Source: an uncultured Carboxylicivirga sp.
GTDB taxonomy: Bacteria > Bacteroidota > Bacteroidia > Bacteroidales > Marinilabiliaceae
NCBI RefSeq assembly: GCF_963674565.1
Contig: NZ_OY771430.1
Span: forward strand, 3,410,001 to 3,474,000
Direction: 5' to 3'
DNA: 64,000 bases
Shown here: positions 27,369-36,900 of the stretch, one piece after another
Layout: each line of letters begins with the position of its first letter
How positions within the stretch are numbered: position 1 is the stretch's first letter
Made by a program: the position numbers and the translations under genes
The notes under the pieces: model-generated
The model's database searches: none
Told to the model about the DNA's origin: nothing
The model's input: only the letters and a program-made list of their open reading frames with translations

Positions 27369-27456
27369 TAGTAAGGAGTACAGAGCAAAAGGTAGTTTGA
27401 ACTGAAACCTTTTAAAGTTTATAATCTTGATACTTTGTACTTGATACTCACTACTA
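27369..27456. repeat. Inverted-repeat element between sufC and sufD
   Basis: The outer ends TAGTAAGGAGTA (27369-27380) and TACTCACTACTA (27445-27456) are inverted copies with 10 of 12 bases matching. Inside is a second hairpin: AAAAGGT and ACCTTTT flanking AGTT-TG-AACT. The whole may fold in the polycistronic message. Similar text-like intergenic sequences (TACTTGATACT and the like) are scattered in Bacteroidota genomes. Confidence 0.5.
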
Positions 27457-27468
27457 AATTATTTTAAT

Positions 27469-28857
27469 ATGAATGTAGCTTGCCGAATAGTAAATCTGCA
27501 AGAAGAATATATAAAACTCTTCAACGATCAAAAGTCATTGTTGCAAAGTGGTGCACCTCAAAAAATGGACTCTCTGCGTGATGATGCAATAAAAATCTTT
27601 GAAGAAAAAGGTATTCCTTCCAACAAAGTTGAGGCCTATAAATACACTAATCTTCAACCCTATTTCAAAGGAAGTTTAAATGTAGCATTCACCAATGATG
27701 CTGCTCATAACGATATTACACAGCATTTTCATTGTGAAGTGCCCCAGCTGAATACATACAATGTGTTTTTAGTAAACGGATGGTTCTCTGCAAAAGACAG
27801 TGACTTGAATCTTCCGGATGGTGTTATTGTTTGCAGTATGCAGGAAGCTGATCAAAAAGCACCAGACGTTTTTGAAAAATATTACGGAGAAACAGCTCCG
27901 ATGAAGGAGGACAGTCTGGTTGCGATGAATACTGCATTTGCCCAGGACGGTGCCTTTATTTATGTGCCAAAAGGAGTTGTGCTTGATAAACCAATTCAGT
28001 TGGTTAATATCATGACTGGTGATGAAGATCGTTTAGCTTTTCAGCGTAACCTGATTGTGGTTGACGAAAATGCTCAATTAAAAGTTATGCTTTGTGATCA
28101 CACCATGTCATCACAAAGATTTGTGATCAATACCGTTACCGAAGTTTTTGCAAAAGAGAACAGCGTTTTTGATGTTTACAATGTGCAAAACCAACACAAC
28201 CTTACTACACAGGTTCAGGGTATTTATGTGCATCAAAAGAAAAATTCCAACATATTAACCAATAATCTGACGCTTCATGCAGGCATTGCCCGTAACAACG
28301 TTAATGTTACCATGGACGATGATCATTGCGAAAGTCATGTTTACGGATTGTATCTGAGTGATAAAAACCAGCATGTCGATAATTCTACCTTTATAAATCA
28401 TGCCAAACCTGATTGTCAGAGTTTCGAGCTTTTTAAAGGAGTTATGGATGATTCGGCTACGGGAGCATTTTCAGGAAGAGTTTATGTTGCTCAGGATGCT
28501 CAAAGAACCAATGCATACCAAAGCAACAACAACCTGTTGTTGACCGACAATGCAAAAATAAACAGTAAGCCTCAGTTGGAGATTTATGCCGACGATGTTA
28601 AATGTAGTCATGGAGCCACTGTTGGACAGTTGGATGACGAAGCTATGTTTTACCTTCGAGCACGAGGTATCAACAAAGAAGAAGGCCGCATCTTATTGAT
28701 GTTCGCCTTTGCTTACGAAGTTATTGAGAAAATCAGGGTTGAGCCTTTAAAAGAACAAATCAGAGGATTGGTTGAAAAACGTTTCAGAGGCGAATTTGAC
28801 AAGTGCGATTCTTGCGTGGTATGCGGACAGCCAGGCTCCAATGCCAGCTGTTTGTAG
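27469..28857 (+). CDS. sufD: Fe-S cluster assembly protein SufD
   Basis: 462 residues. Paralogue of SufB forming the SufBC2D heterocomplex; the conserved FAKENSVFDVYNVQNQ, LTLHAGIARNNV and KCSHGATVGQLDDEAMFYLRARGI blocks are present. The C-terminus has a Cys-rich tail (CDSCVVCGQPG) beyond the usual end. Follows sufC by about 100 bases that hold an inverted repeat. Confidence 0.95.
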   Translation: MNVACRIVNLQEEYIKLFNDQKSLLQSGAPQKMDSLRDDAIKIFEEKGIPSNKVEAYKYTNLQPYFKGSLNVAFTNDAAHNDITQHFHCEVPQLNTYNVFLVNGWFSAKDSDLNLPDGVIVCSMQEADQKAPDVFEKYYGETAPMKEDSLVAMNTAFAQDGAFIYVPKGVVLDKPIQLVNIMTGDEDRLAFQRNLIVVDENAQLKVMLCDHTMSSQRFVINTVTEVFAKENSVFDVYNVQNQHNLTTQVQGIYVHQKKNSNILTNNLTLHAGIARNNVNVTMDDDHCESHVYGLYLSDKNQHVDNSTFINHAKPDCQSFELFKGVMDDSATGAFSGRVYVAQDAQRTNAYQSNNNLLLTDNAKINSKPQLEIYADDVKCSHGATVGQLDDEAMFYLRARGINKEEGRILLMFAFAYEVIEKIRVEPLKEQIRGLVEKRFRGEFDKCDSCVVCGQPGSNASCL

Positions 28858-28876
28858 AAACTCATTTATAATATAG

Positions 28877-28923
28877 CGGGGCAAAAGTAAATACCAGACT
28901 TTACTTTCCCCGTTTTCTTTTTT
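28877..28923 (+). terminator. Strong intrinsic terminator/attenuator between sufD and sufS
   Basis: CGGGG (28877-28881) plus AAAGTAAA pairs with TTTACTTT plus CCCCG (28900-28912); a 2-base bulge interrupts the 13 pairs. An 11-base pyrimidine tract TTTTCTTTTTT follows. It ends 11 bases before the sufS ATG, so it should limit transcription from sufBCD into sufSE. Confidence 0.8.
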
Positions 28924-28934
28924 AACAGACAACA

Positions 28935-30155
28935 ATGAGCATAGACATTCAAAAAATACGAAAAGACTTCCCTATTCTGGATCAAACCGTTTATGGAAAA
29001 CCGTTGGCATACTTCGATAATGCCGCAACAGCACACAAACCGCTTCAGGTTATTAATGCCATTGATGAAGTCTATACAAAATACAATAGCAACATTCACC
29101 GAGGCGTGCATCATTTAAGTAATGTATGTACTCAAGCCTTTGAAGATGCCCGTATTAAAGTGCAACATTTTTTGAATGCACCTAATGCTCACGAAGTAAT
29201 ATTTACCCGCGGAACAACGGAGGCAATTAACCTGATTGCATCCTCGTTTGGTGAAACCTTTTTAAATAAAGGTGATGAAATTATTGTTTCTCAACTGGAG
29301 CATCACAGCAATATTGTTCCTTGGCAATTACTGGAAAAACGCAGAGGAATAATTCTTAAAGTGATTCCTATTAATGACGCCGGGGAATTAATGCTTGACG
29401 CTTTGGATGAGTTGATGAGTGATAAAACCAAACTAGTATCGGTTGCTCACATTTCCAATGCATTGGGAACGATCAATCCAATAAAGACCATCATTGATAA
29501 AGCCCATGCTCGTAATATTCCGGTTATGATTGACGGAGCCCAGGCTGTGCAACATGTAAAAGTGGATGTGCAGGCTTTGGATTGCGATTTCTATGTTTTC
29601 AGTGGCCATAAGATTTACGGTCCTACAGGAATCGGAGTTTTGTATGGCAAAGAAAAATGGCTGAACCAAATGGAACCCTATCAGGGAGGTGGTGAAATGA
29701 TTCAAACCGTTTCGTTTGAGGGAACAACCTTTAATGAATTACCATTTAAGTTTGAAGCCGGAACTCCTGATTACAGTGGTGCTGTAGGATTGGCAGCGGC
29801 TATTGACTATGTAAATGAGATTGGTTTGGAAAATATTGCTGCTTATGAGCATGAACTACATGATTATGCCATGGAGAAATTAGCAGCTATACCAAACATG
29901 AGATTTTTTGGAACAGCCAAAGAAAAGGCAAGTGTAATTTCCTTTATGGTAGGAAATATTCATCCTTTTGATATGGGCACATTGCTTGATAAGATGGGCA
30001 TAGCAGTAAGAACCGGTCATCATTGTGCACAACCACTGATGCAACGGTATAATATCCCGGGTACAGTTCGCGCATCTTTTGCCGTTTACAATACCAAAGA
30101 GGAAATAGACCGATTAATTGAAGGCGTCATCAAGGTGAGTCAACTTTTTGGTTGA
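28935..30155 (+). CDS. sufS: Cysteine desulfurase SufS
   Basis: 406 residues, group II PLP enzyme that takes sulfur from cysteine as a persulfide. Seen: the PLP lysine in VFSGHKIYGPTG, AHISNALGT, and the catalytic cysteine in RTGHHCAQPLM. It hands sulfur to SufE, encoded next. It lies 11 bases after a strong terminator, so its own expression may differ from that of sufBCD. Confidence 0.96.
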   Translation: MSIDIQKIRKDFPILDQTVYGKPLAYFDNAATAHKPLQVINAIDEVYTKYNSNIHRGVHHLSNVCTQAFEDARIKVQHFLNAPNAHEVIFTRGTTEAINLIASSFGETFLNKGDEIIVSQLEHHSNIVPWQLLEKRRGIILKVIPINDAGELMLDALDELMSDKTKLVSVAHISNALGTINPIKTIIDKAHARNIPVMIDGAQAVQHVKVDVQALDCDFYVFSGHKIYGPTGIGVLYGKEKWLNQMEPYQGGGEMIQTVSFEGTTFNELPFKFEAGTPDYSGAVGLAAAIDYVNEIGLENIAAYEHELHDYAMEKLAAIPNMRFFGTAKEKASVISFMVGNIHPFDMGTLLDKMGIAVRTGHHCAQPLMQRYNIPGTVRASFAVYNTKEEIDRLIEGVIKVSQLFG

Positions 30156-30234
30156 TTCGTTGAAAAATACCAACTTTGCCAGATATTAAGAAATTGCTCT
30201 GTTGAGCAAACAGATCCACACAAAAAGTAAGACA

Positions 30235-30657
30235 ATGACCATTAACGAGATACAGGAAGAGATTGTTGAAGAGTTTTCAGTATTTGATGACTGGATGGAT
30301 AAATATTCGTATCTGATTGAGATCGGTAACGACCTTGACGGTTTTCAGGAAGAGAACCGTTTGGATAATAACCTGATTGAAGGATGCCAGTCCAAAGTGT
30401 GGTTACATGCAGAATTAACAGACGGAAAGATATTTTATACTGCTGACAGCGATGCGATTATTGTAAAAGGCATCGTTGCTTTACTTGTTAAAGTAATGAG
30501 TGGTCGTACACCGGACGAAATTCTGGAAAGCGAACTTACTTTTGTTGAAAAAATAGGTTTGAAAGAGCATCTTTCTCCTACCCGATCAAATGGTTTGGTT
30601 GCCATGATCAAACAAATTCGTTTATATGCATTGGCTTTTAAAGCCAAACAAGCCTAA
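30235..30657 (+). CDS. sufE: SufE sulfur acceptor
   Basis: 140 residues from the ATG at 30235; an in-frame TTG at 30202 would add 11 residues without homology. SufE accepts persulfide sulfur from SufS on the cysteine in LIEGCQSKVW and delivers it to SufB. The family pattern DDWMDKYSYLIEIGNDL is present near the N-terminus. Confidence 0.93.
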   Translation: MTINEIQEEIVEEFSVFDDWMDKYSYLIEIGNDLDGFQEENRLDNNLIEGCQSKVWLHAELTDGKIFYTADSDAIIVKGIVALLVKVMSGRTPDEILESELTFVEKIGLKEHLSPTRSNGLVAMIKQIRLYALAFKAKQA

Positions 30658-30697
30658 ACCAATAAGCCTCACGAATGTTTAAAGAGAAAGGATAGAC

Positions 30698-31015
30698 ATG
30701 GGAACTGAATTTTTACAATTAGAAAGCCAAATAATCGAAGTGCTTAAAAGCATCTTCGATCCTGAAATACCTGTTAACATCTACGATTTAGGTTTGATTT
30801 ACGAGATTGATGTTGATGAAGAAGGCAAAGCCCGAATCGTTATGACATTGACTTCACCTAACTGTCCGGTGGCTGAATCAATGCCGGAAGAAGTGCATGA
30901 TAAAGTATCGGCTATTGAAGGTGTCACACATGTAGACTTGAACCTTACTTTTGATCCGCCATGGACTAAAGACATGCTTTCGGAAGAGGCTCTTCTTGAA
31001 CTTGGTTTGCTTTAA
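30698..31015 (+). CDS. DUF59/MIP18-family Fe-S assembly factor (SufT-like)
   Basis: 105 residues. The DUF59 pattern FDPEIPVNIYDLGLIYEI and TLTSPNCPVAESMPEEV with its conserved cysteine is complete. Members near suf genes help mature Fe-S proteins. The upstream AAAGAGAAAGGA is one of few Shine-Dalgarno-like sites in the window. In the same operon after sufE. Confidence 0.92.
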   Translation: MGTEFLQLESQIIEVLKSIFDPEIPVNIYDLGLIYEIDVDEEGKARIVMTLTSPNCPVAESMPEEVHDKVSAIEGVTHVDLNLTFDPPWTKDMLSEEALLELGLL

Positions 31016-31018
31016 AAA

Positions 31019-31468
31019 ATGAACGAAATACATTTTGATTTAATACGCCGGTATCCCCGCAATATGTTTCGTATTGTCATGGGAGTTTTATTGTTAGGCT
31101 CGGCAGCTTATTTTCTCATTAAGCAAGTTGAGTTTTTTACCTTAACACACCTTCTTATTTTCTCGTTAGGTGGTCTTTATTACTTATTAATGGGACTTGG
31201 TATTAATCCATTAACAGTTTGGGGAAAGGCATACATCAGTGTTAACCCAAGCACTGTTGCTGTGAAACCAACGATATTTGCAAAATCCAATTCTTTTAAA
31301 TGGGCAAATATCAATGAGGCTCAGATAAAAGTGATGGGCATCCGATTTTTATTCAATCAGGGTGAACCTTTTGAGTTAGAATTCGGAAAACTGGATGAAG
31401 ACAGGATTAAGGAGTTGAAACGTACGATTATTGCCATAAGTAAAGAAAAAGGTATTAAATTGGGGTAA
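31019..31468 (+). CDS. Small membrane protein of unknown function
   Basis: 149 residues starting 3 bases after the DUF59 stop, so translationally coupled. Two membrane segments (about 15-33 and 39-60) followed by a beta-rich cytoplasmic domain resembling a bacterial PH-like domain (KPTIFAKSNSFKWANINEAQIK...). No named family recognised; no reason from sequence to tie it to Fe-S assembly other than its place between the DUF59 gene and queG. Confidence 0.65.
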   Translation: MNEIHFDLIRRYPRNMFRIVMGVLLLGSAAYFLIKQVEFFTLTHLLIFSLGGLYYLLMGLGINPLTVWGKAYISVNPSTVAVKPTIFAKSNSFKWANINEAQIKVMGIRFLFNQGEPFELEFGKLDEDRIKELKRTIIAISKEKGIKLG

Positions 31469-31481
31469 ATCTACACCACCA

Positions 31482-32414
31482 ATGCATAAAACTCTTTCGT
31501 CTAAACAACTTATTATAAACGAAGCTCTTCGCTTAGGCTTTTCAGATATTGGTTTTTCTACCGTAGAACATCTTGCCGAAAACGAAATTCATTTGAAAGA
31601 ATGGCTCGACAATGGTTTTCATGCCGGGATGAGTTACATGGAAAACCATTTTGAAAAAAGGGTTAATCCGGCCTTGCTGGTCGAAGGATCCAAAACAGTT
31701 GTATCGGTATTGCTTAACTATAAACCTAAGTTAGAACAATCAGATCCTGAAGCTCCTAAACTGGCTCGTTATGCTTATGGAAAGGACTATCACTTTGTGA
31801 TAAAAGACAAGCTTCAGTTGCTTTTCGATTATATTAAATCAGATATTTATCCAGACTTGGAAGGACGCATGTTTACCGACTCTGCTCCCGTTCTGGACCG
31901 AGCATGGGCTGTTAATTCGGGATTAGGCTGGATTGGAAAGAATACGAATCTCATTCATAAAAAACTGGGTAGTTTCGTCCTTATTGGTGAACTGATCATC
32001 AACTTGGAGATTGAGCCTGATACTTCTATTAGGGAGGCTTGCGGAGGTTGTACCCGATGTATTGACGCCTGCCCGACCAAAGCATTGATTGGTCCCTATC
32101 AGTTGGATTCAAACAAATGTATCTCCTATCTTACTATTGAACATCGCCAAGAAATACCTGAAGAATTCAAAGAAAAATTCGAAAACTGGGCCTTCGGATG
32201 TGACATCTGCCAGGAAGCCTGTCCCTGGAACTGGAAAGCCCGTCCAACATCAGAAGCAGATTTTCAACCTCATCCTGACTTACTCCAAATGACCAAAGAC
32301 CAATGGCATAACCTTGATGAAGATCGCTTTACCGAACTCTTTCGAAAATCGGCAGTTAAAAGAACCAAATACAAAGGACTGAAGCGAAATCTTGACTTTT
32401 TAAAAAAGAAATAG
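31482..32414 (+). CDS. queG: Epoxyqueuosine reductase QueG
   Basis: 310 residues. Cobalamin-dependent enzyme that reduces epoxyqueuosine to queuosine in tRNA, the last step of the pathway. Two 4Fe-4S sites: CGGCTRCIDACPTKAL and FGCDICQEACPWN. DSAPVLDRAWAVNSGLGWIGKN is the family catalytic stretch. As an Fe-S protein it fits the end of the suf cluster. A weak 7-bp hairpin starts at the stop codon (32412-32440) but lacks a T-run. Confidence 0.95.
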   Translation: MHKTLSSKQLIINEALRLGFSDIGFSTVEHLAENEIHLKEWLDNGFHAGMSYMENHFEKRVNPALLVEGSKTVVSVLLNYKPKLEQSDPEAPKLARYAYGKDYHFVIKDKLQLLFDYIKSDIYPDLEGRMFTDSAPVLDRAWAVNSGLGWIGKNTNLIHKKLGSFVLIGELIINLEIEPDTSIREACGGCTRCIDACPTKALIGPYQLDSNKCISYLTIEHRQEIPEEFKEKFENWAFGCDICQEACPWNWKARPTSEADFQPHPDLLQMTKDQWHNLDEDRFTELFRKSAVKRTKYKGLKRNLDFLKKK

Positions 32415-32484
32415 CGGACTGGCTGTAACCTAATCCGCTAAATATTATGTATAAACAACAGGTTGTGCCTGCATTATCATCATA

Positions 32485-33717
32485 CTAATTTACTGAAGCT
32501 TTCTCCAATACTTTTACTGTGTCAATTGCAATTACCTGCTCTTCGTTGGTTGGAACCACCATTACTGTTAATTTAGATTCAGGAGTGCTTAATACCTGTA
32601 GCATTCCTCTCACACCATCGTTTGCATTTTTATCAAAAGTAAAACCTAAAAATTCCAAACCTGTACAGATTTCTTCCCTCGATTCTGGTCCATTCTCGCC
32701 AACTCCTCCGGTAAAGATCAACAAATCAATTCCTCCCATTTCACCAGCAAAGGCACCAATGTAACGTTTTACCCTCATATGATACATGTTTAATGCCAAT
32801 GTTGCCCGGGGATTCTTCTTTTTCCATGATTCTTCTTCTATATCCCTCATATCTGATGAAATTCCAGATATACCCAGCATTCCACTCTTTCGATTTAACA
32901 GCTCATTAGCTCCTTTCATATCAAGATTTTCTTTTTCCATCAAGAACAACAAGGCACCCACATCAAGATTACCTACGCGGGTTCCCATGATTAAGCCTTC
33001 AACTGGTGTAAAACCCATCGAGGTATCAAACGATTTCCCATTTTTTATAGCTGCTATAGAGGCTCCGTTTCCTAAATGACAGGTAACAATGTTTATTTTA
33101 TCCATTTCAACCCCTAAATGCTCACATGCTTTCTCTGCCACATATTTATGACTGGTGCCATGAAAACCATACCGGCGTAATTTATGCTTCGTATAATATT
33201 CATAAGGAATGGCATAAAGGAAATTCTCAGGCGGCATGCTTTGATGAAAAGACGTATCGAAAACCGCCACCTGGGGTACTTCCGGCAGAAGTTTCTGCAT
33301 GGCCTCAATACCCGCAATATGTGCCGGATTATGAAGTGGAGCCAACTCACTTAGCTTATTAATTCTCTGCTTTACAACATCATCAATTAATACACTTTTA
33401 CTAAAATACTCTCCTCCATGAGCCACACGATGTCCGATTGCCTGAATATCCAAAACATCTTCAATTACTCCATATGCCCGGTTAACCAATGAATCCATAA
33501 TCAGGGTTATACCTGCTTCATGATCCGGAATTTGATTAGTGAATTTATATTTCTTAAACTCTCCGTCTATAAGTGGCTTATGTGTTGAAGAACCTTTTTT
33601 TTGCCCAATGCGCTCAACAGCTCCAATGGCCATTACCACCGGATCATCAATGTTTTTCATATTTATCAATTGATACTTAATTGATGAACTACCACAATTT
33701 AAAACCAATACAATCAT
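32485..33717 (-). CDS. ackA: Acetate kinase
   Basis: 410 residues. Makes ATP from acetyl phosphate and ADP, giving acetate; a key step of fermentative energy gain. Motifs: VLNCGSSSIKYQL at the N-terminus, RVAHGGE, HLGNGASI and FTGGVGENGPE. No pta gene is adjacent in the window, which is unusual since pta and ackA are often paired. It is convergent with queG and has its own transcript on the minus strand. Confidence 0.96.
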   Translation of the reverse strand: MIVLVLNCGSSSIKYQLINMKNIDDPVVMAIGAVERIGQKKGSSTHKPLIDGEFKKYKFTNQIPDHEAGITLIMDSLVNRAYGVIEDVLDIQAIGHRVAHGGEYFSKSVLIDDVVKQRINKLSELAPLHNPAHIAGIEAMQKLLPEVPQVAVFDTSFHQSMPPENFLYAIPYEYYTKHKLRRYGFHGTSHKYVAEKACEHLGVEMDKINIVTCHLGNGASIAAIKNGKSFDTSMGFTPVEGLIMGTRVGNLDVGALLFLMEKENLDMKGANELLNRKSGMLGISGISSDMRDIEEESWKKKNPRATLALNMYHMRVKRYIGAFAGEMGGIDLLIFTGGVGENGPESREEICTGLEFLGFTFDKNANDGVRGMLQVLSTPESKLTVMVVPTNEEQVIAIDTVKVLEKASVN

Positions 33718-33860
33718 AAAACTACGCTGCTTTTAAGGATATTTTAACTTTTTTACATTTAATTAACTCCAATGATACATTAAAAAAATGACATACCAAC
33801 AAATAATTATAAACGTTTACGTGATATAAATCAATTACTTTCATCAAGATGTTCATATAT

Positions 33861-33900
33861 AAAATAAGGCCACCTTCCAAACCGGAAAGGCAGCCTTATT
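33861..33900 (-). terminator. Terminator after the pectin methylesterase gene
   Basis: An 8-bp outer stem AATAAGGC/GCCTTATT (33863-33870 with 33893-33900) and an inner CCTTCC/GGAAAGG pair. The minus-strand tail is TTATATA, weakly U-rich. 20 bases past the stop codon at 33921. Confidence 0.65.
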
Positions 33901-33920
33901 GCAATTACAACAACCTTTTT

Positions 33921-36900
33921 TTATTTAATTATCATCTTTTTTGTAAGTACCTCGCCACCGGCTTTTAATGAATAGAAATACAAGCCACTACTTAAACCAT
34001 CTACTGATATATTTAACTCGTGATTACCTGCACTTTGATATCCATCTTTAATTGCCTTTACTACACCCCCTGTTGAGTTATAGATAGTGAGCACCACATC
34101 GGCAGATTCTTCTAATTGGTAACCAATAATTGTATTACCCGAAGCTGGATTTGGAACATTTTGATTCAATTTAAGACTGCCTTTTTCTTTAACAGCAACA
34201 CCTGTTGAGGGATCATCTGCAATTAATGCAGGAATAGGATCCCAATCGTCACCTCCTTTAGTAAAATTAAAGGTAGAAATATCAGAATCATCCAATAAAA
34301 CAGGCGTAGTTAAAACAGTTGACCAGGTTGCTCTACTACCGGAATTATCTTCTCCTGAAGCTTCAATTGTACCATACTCATACATATAAGTCGACTCTCC
34401 ACCCAAAGTACTGTTCCAGCCAACAGGTACTATTAACGACTGACCAGAAAATGATGGATTGGTTGTGGAATTGATGGTAGTGTTATAGAAGACAACTTCA
34501 CTGGTTGTTGGCGCCCATGGACGTCCAAAATAACCTGGTTTAGATTCATTGGCTGAAGCTGTTTCTGTACTTAAATCAGCTGATTTAACAGTACACTCAT
34601 ACATCAGATAACCTCTTCCACTTGTCTGCTGTGCAGCTGTAATATAAGCCACATCATTACTATCATCACTAGTATTTAAAACCAGGTTCGACTTATAGAA
34701 AACTGCAATCATTCCACCAAAAATATAATCGGTTGCTCCCATCATATCACCTTTGTAAACAACTACTCTGGCATCTTTCGAACCATAGAATGAATCCTGA
34801 CGACCAATTATTCTACAGCCTACCATTACAGTTTTATCACCACCGGAAGTTATGGCTATAGCAGCTGCCCGTTCAACAAATGACTTATTCTGAACATCTG
34901 TACTACCCACCTGAGTTGGTCGTGTACCTTTTCCTCCAACTGTCCATTCCACAACAACATCTTCAGATTCTTTTTGAGAGATGTATTGATTGTAAGAATT
35001 TTCGAAAATGATATCCTTCGCAGTAAAATTACTGGCATTAACAACAACTGTTGCATTCCAGTAAGAACCATTTGTTGTGCCTGAACCTGCATTCTCATAA
35101 GATAAATACCCATTCTCCTTATTAACTCTTAGCACATCAGCATTCCATTTCTGATCATTACCCATACTATAATAGTTGTATCCATGACCATAATAAGAAG
35201 TGATACGAACAGCATTGACATCAATATCGACACCTTTATTCATTAAAGCAATACTTGGAGTAGCAGAGGCATTCTCCAAAGAAATATTAGGTTGATTAAT
35301 CACTAACATCTCTTCGTAATTACCCGGATCAATCATCACTTTTACCTTTTGATCGGCTGTACGATTCATTTTGGTGATATAATCCAAAGCTCCGTTTATG
35401 GTTTGAAAATCTTTATCAGCACCCACTGTTATCACATCAGTATAATCAACAACCTCAACAACAGCAATAGATGTAAGGTAAGTTGTTGTAATTGTTGCAG
35501 TCGATCCAATAGTGATAGTTACAAAACCATCTTCAGTTCCTTCATATAAATATTCAGCAGTTTCAATTATACTGGTACTTTTGCTTTCGGTTGAATATGC
35601 CGTGCCTTGAATATCAAACTGAGCTGTATAATAATATGAAACAAGTACCTTATTACCTGGTGATACAGGAACACTGATCACAGCTCCATCTTTTCCTAAT
35701 AGATGACTTTTTTCTGCCTGGTTAGAAATTGTGCCTGTTCCACTAAATAACAATCCGAAGTAAGAGGTAGCACCACTTGCTATAGCTTTCTCATCAAAAT
35801 CCCACATTGTTACCTGTTCAAAAGCAAGTGTCTTGGCTGCCGCTGCTCCAGCAACGTTCAAATTAGAGGTAAGTGATAATTTTACAGCATAATCATCAAT
35901 TCCATCCGCATTAATTTGATAGGTTCCATCTCGTAACTGAATGGTTTCCCCGGCAGCAAATGAATACGAATAACCTACCTCATACAGATTGGTAAAAGTT
36001 AAACCTAATGCAGAAACGGCTTCACTGGACAATCCTTCGGTTGTAATGGTAATATCGTAAACAGGTTTTGCTGTGAAAGTAATATCTGATGTTCCATCTT
36101 CGGTAACTGTAATAGTACTAGATCCAATAATATAATCATTTACACCATTTGCAGTAATGGTATATTCGCAGGCTGGTTCCAGAATAACTGAATAAGTTGC
36201 ATTGTTTACATCAATTGACACTTCAGGCACATATACTTTGTTTTGAGCCGGATCCGGGGTATAGACCAATCCAAGATTAGCAATCTTATCTCCCAAACCA
36301 GTAATAGTACCGGTCACAGTATTTAAAGCAATTTGTTCAACAACCATATCAACAGTTGCAGTACTTGTAACGTCAATCGACTGTGCACTTGTAATGATAT
36401 ATCCATTGGCATCAGATAACGAAAGGTTATAGGTGTGACCTGCAGGTAAATCAACAGAATATGACTGAGCGTCAACAACAGCTGTCCATGCTTTACCGGT
36501 TACCGAGTTAGTAAATACAATTCCATAACCATTAGGAATACTTGCAGCACTTGTTTCATCAACCGAACCTGAGATAGTTACAAAATCAGCATTTTTACGA
36601 TATACACGAAAGACACTTAATTTATCTGTTTCATCATATATACGATAAACACCTGCCTGTCCTGTAATAAAATTGTATTCGGCTGCAGCATTTGTTAAAG
36701 ATTGCTGATCTTTTTGAATGGTAACATCCTCTTCTGTTACAAACGTAAGAGTACCTGTGCCGTTTTGAGATAAAGCCACCACTGTTATTTCATCATCCTC
36801 GGCAAGTTCAATCGTAAAATAACGGGTTATAGGAAGACCATTGGCATCCAACGAAACAGTACCATTGGCATAAACACGACCTGTATAAACATCACTGCTT

